Assembly: GCA_020859845.1 (NCBI GenBank)
Contig: JAJBVL010000057.1
Location: 1-60,707, forward strand
DNA length: 60,707 nucleotides
Direction: 5' to 3'
Source of the DNA: Bacteroidales bacterium
Lineage (GTDB): Bacteria > Bacteroidota > Bacteroidia > Bacteroidales > Muribaculaceae
The notes under the pieces are model-generated. The model made no database searches and was not told the DNA's origin. It saw nothing but the letters and a program-made list of their open reading frames with translations. The position numbers and the translations under genes are program-made. Position 1 is the stretch's first letter; the number at the start of each line of letters is the position of its first letter. Positions 16,701-24,937 of this stretch are shown here, piece by piece.

Positions 16701-17431
16701 AGTGTGGCGTGGCCAATACATTTATCATCCCCGACCCAGAGGCTGAGTTTGAAGACCCTTCGGAACTCATTACCGAGAGCAATATCATCACCGTGACGGT
16801 CAATCAGGAGGTGACGCGCCCAGGACGCTACATGCTGCGTCTGCCTGCCGAGACTATAAGCGTCGATGGAGAACCACTGGAGGAGGATATAAACTACTAC
16901 TACACGATTGAGAATGAGCAATCCACCATTCAGTGGGCCTACTCTCTTACTCCAAGCTTAGAACAAGAGGTGGTAGATCCTGAGAAGTTTACCATCACAT
17001 TCTCTGGCGTATCAAAGATTGAGCGCGACCGCAACGCCTTCTATCGACCCCTGCTATACGTGCTTGATGCCGACGGCGAGCGCACTGGCGAATACTATAA
17101 TCTCACCTACGTCAGCGACGTCTGCTCCTTCGACATGAATCTCTCTTATCCGGTAGAGCAAACGGGTCTTTACGAGCTCAATATTCCTGACGGATATGTA
17201 TCGCTCTATTCTGAGACCAACTCTGAGCTGTTCACTACCAACAATGTCATCTCAGAAATCTATCATATCACCTCGTCGGCTTCGATCACGACTATAGAAG
17301 CTGATTCGGCAGATGGCTCTGCCACTTATTACGACCTCCAAGGACGCCCAGTAGAGATCACTAAGGCTTCTTCGGGAGTGTATATCAAGAAGGGGACAAA
17401 TAAAGTGGAGAAGGTATGGATAAAGCGATGA
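13793..17431 (+). CDS. large secreted protein with Omp28/thioredoxin-like domain and C-terminal sorting tail
   Basis: A 1212-aa exported protein. The start MTKATGLLLLLSTAM is chosen for its signal peptide, ending near ALEAQS; a longer frame from 13703 begins inside the promoter hairpin. Residues about 30-420 read like a repetitive beta-rich propeller-like region. Next is a choice-of-anchor-type jelly roll (about 440-600). At about 675-700 is CVLLDHFTGTWCNTCP, the Omp28-type thioredoxin-like motif with CxxC. The last 45 residues (YYDLQGRPVEIT, GVYIKKG, VWIKR) match the style of T9SS-like C-terminal signals in Bacteroidales. It is probably at the surface; function unknown. It overlaps folP by 4 bp. 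Confidence 0.75.
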   Translation: MTKATGLLLLLSTAMTAMLMPQALEAQSKVYFYKDSDDNYLSGTLCRVSPDGRWAVGFDGAYETGSFIIDTEHPTEWTLVEGGELYDVTNDGVCVGARYTVLYSDGTPVNYAHAGIYHDGEWTMLKEPEECAGRSWAVAITRDGKRIGGHAFCSSAGDAGSQYFPIVWDLDEATGEYLPTLFNEIDVPDNVGFYVRDMSDDGSVIVGEVYAYAGSAVPAMLRDGQLTLWNEMEWKEWPFEYGGNTYYFDCAFIDGIQEGAEESYWFRGSLAYIHGNYAFGHRSVATDVDRETATGTVTHYASVYNLSTGQWLDSQTDGLFTCGSDLEHIFFTTGTRCGYICEGDEWWIEDYFDLYPELTPAAVYGFDDAGRVLVGSALNYNEVTGEYEESPALYILSEEIVPSTVSSETLTYDFALTMGEGVTAENLDGGTLESNVYDHVDSNASWMLGKTSSSNRSVVAPTRNADKSVRRSRITFPAKMVTPRDIIRWQARSMHSHLLDCYRIMARADGDSEWTEIAVIENENYRWTTRAVSLEKWAGKAVEVAIETLTPGGEGFMLALDNVSIGEPKEEFFTCEVDAPSYIVVGQTAKINVTLTNYGPASDWTKLVVAYPSGTTCEAALSSLSTLESVTCTFEVELEEPGSLDYTILLGRPNGDLERLTDVNGVDTHYVVASAYERCVLLDHFTGTWCNTCPTADLKVASYQRMLGHQMLHVRAHVNDNLTNAEYWDDYGQDFIFSIPALALNHNKSSLSTETFEAEMREPTIAWIDLTAKMDEEGQVAMVSNVKLAEDTDNTTDRYRVGYMLLATINELYDTNLSQRNAAYSESYEEYYYQPSYILPKMMWYENVIVEGSTATNGVAESLGSSIVADETMTHSYQLTFPEAYRQSAPIAVAMVIDTQTGRVLNVAYKSLTAANSESTVSPEPGTYESLQRFVVIFPEATSVTLYEYATQSQMPQLYSVDDAGEVIAQCGVANTFIIPDPEAEFEDPSELITESNIITVTVNQEVTRPGRYMLRLPAETISVDGEPLEEDINYYYTIENEQSTIQWAYSLTPSLEQEVVDPEKFTITFSGVSKIERDRNAFYRPLLYVLDADGERTGEYYNLTYVSDVCSFDMNLSYPVEQTGLYELNIPDGYVSLYSETNSELFTTNNVISEIYHITSSASITTIEADSADGSATYYDLQGRPVEITKASSGVYIKKGTNKVEKVWIKR

Positions 17432-18261
17432 CCCCTTTTTCTCTCAATCTGCGTGGCCGATTGGTGGTGTGCGATCGTCCTCAAGTGATGGGCATCGTTA
17501 ACGTCACCCCCGACTCGTTCTATTGTGGCTCGCGTCTGGCGCTCACCGACTTGCGCGAGCGGGTAGAGAGGATGGTGGCTGATGGCGCCGATATGCTCGA
17601 CCTGGGCGGCTATTCTTCGCGCCCTGGGGCCAATGAGGTAAGCGTAGCCGACGAACTTGAGCGCCTCCTGCCTGCCATTCAGCTCATAAAGGATAATTGG
17701 CCAGAAATCCCTCTCTCGGTCGACACTTTCAGGGCTGAGGTGGCCCGCAAAGCCGTTGAGGCTGGGACCGACATCGTTAACGACATTTCCGGGGGCGATC
17801 TTGACCCTGAGATGTGGCCTACGGTGGCTGAACTGCGGGTACCTTACATATTGATGCACATGCGGGGCACTCCAGCAACGATGAGCCAGTACACCCACTA
17901 CAAGGACGTCACGGCCGAAGTAGTGTTGGAGCTCAGCAAGAAAATACGCCAGTTGGCTCTCTTGGGGGTAGCTGATATCATAGTAGACCCTGGCTTTGGT
18001 TTTGCCAAAACCTTGGAGCAGAATTATGAGCTGCTGCGTCATCTCGATGTGGTAAGTGAGGCTTTGGAGCGTCCAATGTTGGTGGGGCTGTCGCGCAAGT
18101 CGATGCTCTATCGTCTGCTCGACGTAGCTCCTGAAGAAGCTCTCAACGCCACTACTGTGGTCGACACTATAGCTTTACTCAAGGGGGCTGCTATCCTTCG
18201 CGTCCATGATGTGAAGGAATGTAAAGAGACAGTAAGGATTGTAACTCAACTCAAAGGATAA
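17428..18261 (+). CDS. folP: dihydropteroate synthase
   Basis: A folate-pathway enzyme that joins p-aminobenzoate to the pterin pyrophosphate; target of sulfonamides. Motifs: QVMGIVNVTPDSF near the N-terminus, DLGGYSSRPGA, VDTFRAEVARKA, DIVNDISGG, DPGFGFAKT and GLSRKSML. The ATG at 17428 overlaps the previous gene's TGA as ATGA, giving 277 aa; an ATG four codons earlier (17416) is possible. Its stop is immediately followed by the ATG of cdaA. Confidence 0.93.
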   Translation: MTPFSLNLRGRLVVCDRPQVMGIVNVTPDSFYCGSRLALTDLRERVERMVADGADMLDLGGYSSRPGANEVSVADELERLLPAIQLIKDNWPEIPLSVDTFRAEVARKAVEAGTDIVNDISGGDLDPEMWPTVAELRVPYILMHMRGTPATMSQYTHYKDVTAEVVLELSKKIRQLALLGVADIIVDPGFGFAKTLEQNYELLRHLDVVSEALERPMLVGLSRKSMLYRLLDVAPEEALNATTVVDTIALLKGAAILRVHDVKECKETVRIVTQLKG

Positions 18262-19044
18262 ATGGAATCGTTTGGCATACGCGATGCGTTTGACATAGCC
18301 ATAGCGGCATTGCTGCTCTTCTATCTCTACAGGATAATGAAGGAGTCGGGCACGCTGAATATCTTCTTCGGTGTGTTGGCCTTTATCGTGGTGTGGGTGT
18401 TCACATCGCAAATCTTGGAGATGAAGCTGATAGGCACTATCTTCGACAAGTTTATGAGCATTGGCTTGTTGGTGCTTGTCATCCTCTTTCAAGACCAGAT
18501 AAAGCGTTTTCTGGTGGAGCTTGGCGACCACAAGCGTTGGCGATTCCTCACCAATCTCTTTCATCATCAGCGCCACGACGCGGCCTTTGAATCGCGCAAG
18601 ATGGTGATGCCCATAGTGTATGCCTGCATGAATATGTCCAAGACCAAGACGGGGGCATTGATTGTCATACAGCAAGACATACCTTTGGAGACCTATGAGA
18701 AGAGCGGCGACATGATTGATGCGGCTATCAATTCGCGCCTAATAGAGAATATATTCTTCAAAAACTCGCCACTCCACGACGGAGCCATGATTATAGCCAA
18801 CAATCGCATTATGGCTGCTGGATGTATCCTACCGGTGAGCCACGACCGCAATGTGCCTCGCGCGCTGGGCCTACGCCATCGCTCGGCGCTGGGCATCTCG
18901 CAGGCTACCGATGCCTTCGCTATTGTAGTGTCGGAGGAGACAGGCAACATCTCCATAGCTCATAGAGGAGTGCTCTCCACGCGTCTCACCACTACCGACC
19001 TCGAGCATCGACTTTCCCAAATCTTTCAGGACAGCAACGCCTAA
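18262..19044 (+). CDS. cdaA: diadenylate cyclase (c-di-AMP synthase)
   Basis: A 260-aa membrane enzyme that makes cyclic di-AMP from two ATP. Three hydrophobic segments lie within the first 85 residues, followed by the DisA_N catalytic domain with HDGAMII at about 172-178 and LRHRSALGIS at about 202-211, the two nucleotide-binding motifs of the family. It follows folP without a gap (TAA then ATG), an arrangement common in Bacteroidota. Convergent with the rubredoxin gene across the palindrome at 19051-19134. Confidence 0.93.
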   Translation: MESFGIRDAFDIAIAALLLFYLYRIMKESGTLNIFFGVLAFIVVWVFTSQILEMKLIGTIFDKFMSIGLLVLVILFQDQIKRFLVELGDHKRWRFLTNLFHHQRHDAAFESRKMVMPIVYACMNMSKTKTGALIVIQQDIPLETYEKSGDMIDAAINSRLIENIFFKNSPLHDGAMIIANNRIMAAGCILPVSHDRNVPRALGLRHRSALGISQATDAFAIVVSEETGNISIAHRGVLSTRLTTTDLEHRLSQIFQDSNA

Positions 19045-19050
19045 TAATCT

Positions 19051-19134
19051 ATAAGAGGTTGTGTCAAAATTGCACTTGCTCAGGGAATCCCTACGGGATT
19101 CTCTGGGATAGTGCATTTTGACACAACCCCTTAT
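19051..19134. repeat. 84-bp imperfect palindrome of a recurring family
   Basis: Outer arms of about 23 bp (GGTTGTGTCAAAATTGCACT on the left, its near complement on the right) surround a second palindrome, CAGGGAATCCC/GGGATTCTCTG. It lies between the convergent cdaA and rubredoxin genes and probably works as a two-way terminator. Parts of the same element recur near 2932-2943 and at 39380-39620, so it is a dispersed repeat and not just a local hairpin. Confidence 0.8.
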
Positions 19135-19144
19135 ACTATTGAAG

Positions 19145-19309
19145 TCATTCTTCTACTACTGAGAATTCGTCCTTGCCAACGCCACAGAGAGGGCAAAGGA
19201 AGTCGTCGGGAAGATCCTCGAAGGGGGTGCCTTGCTCTATACCGTTGTCGGGATCACCTACTGCGGGGTCGTAAATCCAGCCGCATACGTCGCATACATA
19301 CTTCTTCAT
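19145..19309 (-). CDS. rubredoxin
   Basis: A 54-aa iron protein starting [18 protein letters not shown]. The two metal-binding pairs CDVCG (C6, C9) and CPLCG (C39, C42) and the aromatic residues around them are typical of type I rubredoxins. It carries one Fe bound by four cysteines and transfers single electrons in the cytoplasm, in anaerobes often to peroxide- or oxygen-detoxifying enzymes. It is a single gene facing cdaA across the palindrome; no partner reductase is nearby. Confidence 0.95.
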   Translation of the reverse strand: MKKYVCDVCGWIYDPAVGDPDNGIEQGTPFEDLPDDFLCPLCGVGKDEFSVVEE

Positions 19310-19447
19310 TTCAGTTAAGAGTTTATGGGGGTTGATAAATAATGAGAATTTGCATTTAATGCAGGGGCAAAGTTAGCCAAAAGAGGCCAACCATGCAAAT
19401 CTTCCCGTAGAAACAATCCGCAGTGTTGTCGGGTGAGAAAAAAATAG

Positions 19448-19455
19448 TAATTTTG
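19448..19455 (+). promoter_or_regulatory. promoter -7 box of prfC
   Basis: TAATTTTG with a TTG at 19426-19428 and a 19-bp spacer, 16 nt before the ATG. Confidence 0.65.
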
Positions 19456-19471
19456 CCATTAAATAAGACAT

Positions 19472-21052
19472 ATGAGTACGATAACTGACGAAATATCACG
19501 GCGACGCACATTCGCCATCATCTCCCACCCCGACGCGGGCAAGACCACTCTGACCGAGAAACTCCTCCTCTATGGCGGCGCCATCCACATAGCTGGCGCC
19601 GTGAAGTCAAACAAGATAAAGAAGACTGCCACCAGCGACTGGATGGAGATAGAGAAACAGCGCGGTATCTCGGTGGCCACCTCAGTGATGGGTTTCAACT
19701 ATGGCGACTATAAAATCAATATCCTTGACACCCCCGGCCACCAAGACTTTGCCGAGGATACCTATCGCACACTGACAGCCGTGGACAGTGTAATCATAGT
19801 GGTCGACGTGGCCAAGGGCGTAGAGCAACAGACGCGGAAACTGATGGAGGTGTGCCGCATGCGCAACACTCCTGTGATAATCTTCGTCAACAAGCTCGAC
19901 CGCGAGGGACGCGACCCCTTTGAAATCCTCGACGAGCTCGAGCAGGAGCTTAAGATCAACGTGCGCCCGCTATCGTGGCCCATCAATATCGGAGCCCACT
20001 TCAAGGGGGTATACAATATCTATGAGCAGAGCCTTGACCTCTTCACCCCCAACAAGCAGCGCGTCAGTGAGCGCGTAGAGATCGACGATATCAACGACCC
20101 ACGTATCGACGAGGCGGTAGGCGAAGCCGATGCCGAGAAGCTCCGCGAGGATTTGGAGCTGATAGAGGGCGTGTATCCAGAGTTTGATGTGGAGGATTAT
20201 CTTGCTGGAGCCACGGCTCCTGTCTTCTTTGGCTCAGCGCTCAACACCTTTGGCGTGAAGGAACTGCTCGACTGCTTTGTGAAGATAGCCCCATCGCCAC
20301 GTCCCATCAAGGCCGAGGAGCGCGAAGTGAAGCCCGACGAAGAGGCCTTCAGCGGCTTCGTATTCAAGATCCACGCCAATATGGACCCCAACCACCGCTC
20401 GTGTATAGCCTTCGTGAAAGTATGCTCAGGACGCTTTGAGCGCAACGCCCCCTATAAGCAGGTACGCTCGGGCAAGGTGATGAAGTTTGCTGCTCCAACA
20501 GCCTTCATGGCCCAGAAAAAGAGCATCGTCGATGAGGCCTATCCTGGCGACATAGTGGGTATACCTGACACTGGCAACTTCAAGATAGGCGATACGCTCA
20601 CTGAGGGCGAAAATCTCCACTACAAGGGACTGCCAAGCTTTTCGCCCGAGATGTTTAAGTATATCGAAAACACCGATCCTATGAAGCAGAAGCAGCTCGA
20701 CAAGGGCATACAACAGCTGATGGACGAAGGTGTGGCTCAGCTTTTCATCAACCAATACAACGGACGCAAGATAATCGGCACCGTCGGTCAGCTCCAGTTT
20801 GAGGTGATTCAATACCGTCTGCTCCACGAGTATGGGGCGCAATGTCGCTGGGAGCCCATTTCGCTCTACAAGGCTTGCTGGGTGGAGAGCGACGATCAAG
20901 AAGCCCTCGAAGCCTTTAAAAAGCGCAAGCATCAGTGGATGGCAGTGGACCGCGAGGGGCGCGACGTGTTTCTCGCCGACAGCAACTACGTGCTCCAGAT
21001 GGCGCAGCAAGACTTTCCCAAGCTGCGATTCCACTTCAGCTCAGAATTTTAG
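19472..21052 (+). CDS. prfC: peptide chain release factor 3
   Basis: A 526-aa translational GTPase that removes RF1 or RF2 from the ribosome after termination. G-domain motifs are [15 protein letters not shown] (G1), RGISV (G2), DTPGHQDF (G3) and NKLDREG (G4). The later domains and length match RF3, not EF-G. It begins a short run with the BrkB-type gene 12 bp downstream. Confidence 0.95.
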   Translation: MSTITDEISRRRTFAIISHPDAGKTTLTEKLLLYGGAIHIAGAVKSNKIKKTATSDWMEIEKQRGISVATSVMGFNYGDYKINILDTPGHQDFAEDTYRTLTAVDSVIIVVDVAKGVEQQTRKLMEVCRMRNTPVIIFVNKLDREGRDPFEILDELEQELKINVRPLSWPINIGAHFKGVYNIYEQSLDLFTPNKQRVSERVEIDDINDPRIDEAVGEADAEKLREDLELIEGVYPEFDVEDYLAGATAPVFFGSALNTFGVKELLDCFVKIAPSPRPIKAEEREVKPDEEAFSGFVFKIHANMDPNHRSCIAFVKVCSGRFERNAPYKQVRSGKVMKFAAPTAFMAQKKSIVDEAYPGDIVGIPDTGNFKIGDTLTEGENLHYKGLPSFSPEMFKYIENTDPMKQKQLDKGIQQLMDEGVAQLFINQYNGRKIIGTVGQLQFEVIQYRLLHEYGAQCRWEPISLYKACWVESDDQEALEAFKKRKHQWMAVDREGRDVFLADSNYVLQMAQQDFPKLRFHFSSEF

Positions 21053-21064
21053 TATCCACAGGCG

Positions 21065-22450
21065 ATGACTTTGGCTGAGCGTTGGCAACGATTGGTGGAA
21101 TACGCCATGAAGCAGTGGGACTACTGCTCGAGTGGCGTATGGCAAGACACGCGCCCCTTGTTTCGCGTCAAGGCGATAAAGGTGGCCAATCTATGTGTGC
21201 GCTCGTTTATGAACGCCGACCTGCAGACGCAGGCTTGCGCCATGACATACCGCACGCTGCTCGCCATCGTGCCTGCCTTGGCTCTTCTCTTCGCCATAGG
21301 ACGCGGCTTCGGTTTCCAGAACCTGCTGCGTGATGAGCTCTTTAGCTACTTCCCCTCGCAGCATCGTGCTTTGGAGGCTGCTCTTAGCTTTGTCGACTCA
21401 TATCTGGAGCAGGCCTCGGAGGGCATCTTTGTGGGGGTGGGTATCGTGTTTCTGCTCTGGACCTTGATATCGCTGGTGGGGAGTGTGGAGGATGCCTTCG
21501 ACCATATATGGATGGTGAAGCACGGCCGCACTATCTGGCGCAAACTTACCGACTATACGGCTATCTTCTTGATATTGCCTGTACTGATGATATGCGCCAG
21601 CGGCTTGACCCTCTTGATGACTTCCACACTCCAAAAAATCCTGGATGTAGACTTTCTCAAGCCAGCTATCAATTGGATACTCGATCTGGGAAGCTATGCC
21701 TTCACATGGCTCTTCTTTGCGGGAGCCTATAAGTTGATACCCAATACGAAAGTCAACTTTGGCAACGCGCTGGGAGCAGGCATCTTTGTGGGCACGGCGT
21801 TTCAGGTGCTACAATGGCTCTTCGTCAGCGGCCAGATGTATGTGGCCAAATATAATGCCATCTACGGTAGCTTCTCCTTCCTGCCTTTGCTCTTGATATG
21901 GCTCCAGCTGGTGTGGCTCATCACCCTCATAGGTGCGCTGGTATGCTTCGCGTCGCAGAACGCTGGGCAGTTTAACTTCAACGATGACGTGCGTTGTATA
22001 TCGCCAAGCTATCATCGCACAGTGTGCTTGACGGTGATGACTATAATCGCCAAGCGTTTTCGGGCGCAATACCCCCCGCTTACCCTCCCTGAGTTGGCCG
22101 AGCTATATGGACTTCCCGTTAGCCTGGTAAAGGATGTGGGTCAGCATCTCAACGAAGTGAAGCTCATCAATTTTATAGAGAGTAGCGGCGAGTTTATGGT
22201 GAGCGCTGTGCAGCCAGCGGTGGAGGTAAGCACGCTCTCCGTGGGCGATGTGGTGGAGCGGCTGCAAGAGCATGGCTCTACCGACTTCATCCCCGACTTT
22301 ATGGCTCGTTATAGCGCCGTGGAGCGAATAGGGGAGACCTTGACTGAGGCAATAATAGGGGCAGAGGCACAGCAACTGCTCATCAATATAGAAGTAGATA
22401 TTGATAACACTATACCAGTAACTAAGAAATTATTTCAAAAAAAGACATGA
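21065..22450 (+). CDS. YihY/BrkB-family membrane protein
   Basis: A 461-aa inner-membrane protein. The middle has six hydrophobic segments (about residues 60-300) of the YihY/BrkB family, once called ribonuclease BN by mistake. Family motifs such as AMTYRTLLAIVPALAL and YGSFSFLPLLLIWLQLVWLI are clear. The last 130 residues form a cytoplasmic part with a winged-helix-like stretch (LPELAELYGLPVSLVKDVG). The transport or structural role is unknown. Its TGA overlaps the ATG of ridA. Confidence 0.85.
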   Translation: MTLAERWQRLVEYAMKQWDYCSSGVWQDTRPLFRVKAIKVANLCVRSFMNADLQTQACAMTYRTLLAIVPALALLFAIGRGFGFQNLLRDELFSYFPSQHRALEAALSFVDSYLEQASEGIFVGVGIVFLLWTLISLVGSVEDAFDHIWMVKHGRTIWRKLTDYTAIFLILPVLMICASGLTLLMTSTLQKILDVDFLKPAINWILDLGSYAFTWLFFAGAYKLIPNTKVNFGNALGAGIFVGTAFQVLQWLFVSGQMYVAKYNAIYGSFSFLPLLLIWLQLVWLITLIGALVCFASQNAGQFNFNDDVRCISPSYHRTVCLTVMTIIAKRFRAQYPPLTLPELAELYGLPVSLVKDVGQHLNEVKLINFIESSGEFMVSAVQPAVEVSTLSVGDVVERLQEHGSTDFIPDFMARYSAVERIGETLTEAIIGAEAQQLLINIEVDIDNTIPVTKKLFQKKT

Positions 22451-22824
22451 AAAAACGTATCAACACCAACGCTGCGCCTGCAGCAATAGGTCCTTACAGT
22501 CAGGCAATTGCCGTAGGATCGCTTCTCTTTGTCAGCGGCCAGTTACCAATCAACCCAGCCACAGGCACTATGCCCTCCGACATCAAAGGTCAGACCCAGC
22601 AGAGCCTCAACAATCTGTTGGCCATCCTTGAAGAGGCAGGCCTGACGAGCGCACAGGTGGTGAAGACCACAGTGTATCTGGCGGATATGAGTCTTTTCGC
22701 AGCCATGAACGAAATATACGCTCAGACCTTCATCGCTCCCTATCCGGCCCGATCAGCCTTCGCTGTAAAGGAACTCCCCAAAGGCGCACTGGTAGAAATA
22801 GAAGCCATAGCAGAGGGATTGTAA
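22447..22824 (+). CDS. ridA: RidA-family enamine/imine deaminase
   Basis: A 125-aa trimeric enzyme that hydrolyses reactive 2-aminoacrylate and related imines released by PLP enzymes. It has the family start IGPYSQAI, then VSGQLPINP, and the C-terminal signature PARSAFAVKELPKGALVEIEA with the carboxylate-binding Arg. Coupled by ATGA to the BrkB-type gene and followed by a strong terminator. Confidence 0.95.
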   Translation: MKKRINTNAAPAAIGPYSQAIAVGSLLFVSGQLPINPATGTMPSDIKGQTQQSLNNLLAILEEAGLTSAQVVKTTVYLADMSLFAAMNEIYAQTFIAPYPARSAFAVKELPKGALVEIEAIAEGL

Positions 22825-22852
22825 GCAGAGAGATAGAAGACAGAGAGAAAAG

Positions 22853-22880
22853 AAAAGAGCAGCCTCACGGCTGCTCTTTT
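22853..22880. terminator. two-way intrinsic terminator between ridA and susD
   Basis: AAAAGAGCAGCC and GGCTGCTCTTTT pair perfectly over 12 bp around a 4-nt loop. A/T runs on both flanks let it stop transcripts from either side. Confidence 0.9.
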
Positions 22881-22921
22881 GGTATATAAGAATTTATTCA
22901 ACTACTAAAAGGGGTTACCTT

Positions 22922-24922
22922 TTATTTTACAGTGGTTGGTCCTTGGCCGGAGACCTTAGGCCAACCGGGGTTTTGATACACTACCGAAGTCTCGAGGTCA
23001 GTCTTATCACCTGAAGCAGTTTGTCTGAAGGTAGCTTGACCAAGAGGCGAAAGGTAATGAGCAGGAGTAAATTGATAACCATTGTAAGCGGAATTATTTA
23101 CTTTAGAGATTTGATATGGATGTATATAAACGCTTACAGTCTCTGATGACATGTTGCCTGTGCCGCCTTCGGGATCTACAACGACATAGCCAGCCTCTTC
23201 CCACTCAGTCTGGTAGACAGAACCCCAGTAGCGCATACCCTCGACCTGGTAGCCATCTACCTGGTCGCAAGCACGCCAGCGACGGAGGTCGGCCCAGCGG
23301 AAGCCTTCGCCGATAAGCTCGTTGCGGCGCTCGCGACGGATGTTGTAGAGCGTAGCGTCAACAAGAGCGCCCTGGCTGTAGGCACCGAAGTCGCCTTCGG
23401 CTTCCTTGTCCATCTGAGTGGCAGCGATTGTAACGTTATAATCTTCGTTGACCAGAGCGCGGCGACGGAGTGCACGCCAGTAGCTGTCGGCGGTGGCGTC
23501 AATGCTCTGATTCTTCTCGTAGCATGCTTCCATGTAGTTGAGGAGAGCCTCGGTGGCGCGGAACACTACAGAGCCGGTGTTGCCGATGTAGTGGTTGCGT
23601 GCCATGTCGGCATCGTAGTACTTGCCCTTCTTCACAGCGAAGCCAGTCACCATACGGGTCTCGTCGTTGCCACGCACGGTCCAGGAGAGGTCGACGATGA
23701 ATTCGGGCTCATCAGCGTTGTCGGGAGTGTAGTATTCCACATCGCCATCCTTCTTGGTGAAGATGCAGATACGCGAGTCGCGATCCTGAAGAGTGGCCTT
23801 CACGCCTTCCTTCTCCCAGTCGGAGTCGTAGCCCGAGCCGGCAGCGTAGATAGGCAGACCGTTGCGCATCACGAAGCTGTTGACCAAGCCGCGAGTCCAG
23901 CCGGTGTTGCCACCGTTGCGCTCGAGCTGCATCTGGATGTTGTGGTACACACCGAGAGCCACATTGAATTGCTTCCACATGATCACCTCGTCGTAGCCGC
24001 TCATGTCGGGATCGGTAAACATCATGTAGTAGGGGTTGAGGTGTGAGCCAGCGGCGTTCATACCTTCCTTGGTGTCGGTGTTCTCGGTAAGATTGTTGAC
24101 AATCTGGTCGCCAACCACCTTAGCAGAGGTCATAGCCTCGCCGAGGAAGTAAGAGATCTCCGAGTCGATGTCAAAGCCAGTGAGGTCGGCAGTGTTGCCG
24201 GGCCAGCCAGCGCCACCGGGCACGAAGGCAGTGCCTTTGTGGTGCTTGAGCCAAGTGCCCTCAAAGAGAGCCACACGCGAGTGGAGCAGGTAAGCCACGT
24301 TCTTAGAGATACGGGTCTTGTTGCCGGGAGCCACGTCGAGGAGGAGGCTTTCAGCCTTCTTAAGGTCCTCGATGATGAAGCGAGCCACCTCGTGGCGTGG
24401 ACGACGCTTCGAAGCCTCTACGAGCACATCCTCTTGGTCGGGGAGAGCAGTCTCCACGATGGGGAAGTCGCCGTAGGTCTGCAGCGAGTTGAAGTAAGCG
24501 TAAGCGCGGAGCACGTACATCTCGCCGATGTAGTGGCGGATATTGTCCTCGTTGCCCTCAATCTCGCCAGCCTCATACTTGGGCAGCACTTGATCGAAGA
24601 AGTAGTTGCAGTGGCGGATCTGGGTGAAGTCCCAGGAGCCGGAGCCCACACGCCATTCGCCGGGCACCCAGCGAGAGCTGTAGCCCATGGCAGCCTGGTT
24701 GTCGGTAGCGTTGTCGTTGGCCCACACGCTCACACCGTAGGAGCCATTGCTGATGGCGGTGAAGTTGTAGAGGTTGATGGAGTAGGCCTGAAGGTCGGCT
24801 TCAGCCTTGAAGTAGGCCGCGGGGCTCACGGCGCTCTCCGGCTCCTTGTCGAGGTAGTCGTCGCAGCTGCTGAGAGCCACAGGCGCCAAACCGAGGAAGA
24901 GATATTTTATATACTTGTTCAT
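22922..24922 (-). CDS. SusD-family nutrient-binding lipoprotein
   Basis: A 666-aa outer-membrane lipoprotein that caps a SusC channel and binds glycan or another nutrient. The signal peptide ends at the lipobox LSSC (C19-C20 region: SSCDDYLDKEPES). The body is rich in the helical TPR-like repeats of RagB/SusD proteins, with conserved patches such as RAYAYFNSLQTYGDFPIVE and the late RRERRNELIGEGFRWADLRRW block. It lies 15 bp downstream of susC and ends at a terminator. Confidence 0.93.
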   Translation of the reverse strand: MNKYIKYLFLGLAPVALSSCDDYLDKEPESAVSPAAYFKAEADLQAYSINLYNFTAISNGSYGVSVWANDNATDNQAAMGYSSRWVPGEWRVGSGSWDFTQIRHCNYFFDQVLPKYEAGEIEGNEDNIRHYIGEMYVLRAYAYFNSLQTYGDFPIVETALPDQEDVLVEASKRRPRHEVARFIIEDLKKAESLLLDVAPGNKTRISKNVAYLLHSRVALFEGTWLKHHKGTAFVPGGAGWPGNTADLTGFDIDSEISYFLGEAMTSAKVVGDQIVNNLTENTDTKEGMNAAGSHLNPYYMMFTDPDMSGYDEVIMWKQFNVALGVYHNIQMQLERNGGNTGWTRGLVNSFVMRNGLPIYAAGSGYDSDWEKEGVKATLQDRDSRICIFTKKDGDVEYYTPDNADEPEFIVDLSWTVRGNDETRMVTGFAVKKGKYYDADMARNHYIGNTGSVVFRATEALLNYMEACYEKNQSIDATADSYWRALRRRALVNEDYNVTIAATQMDKEAEGDFGAYSQGALVDATLYNIRRERRNELIGEGFRWADLRRWRACDQVDGYQVEGMRYWGSVYQTEWEEAGYVVVDPEGGTGNMSSETVSVYIHPYQISKVNNSAYNGYQFTPAHYLSPLGQATFRQTASGDKTDLETSVVYQNPGWPKVSGQGPTTVK

Positions 24923-24937
24923 TATGTTTATTCAGAA

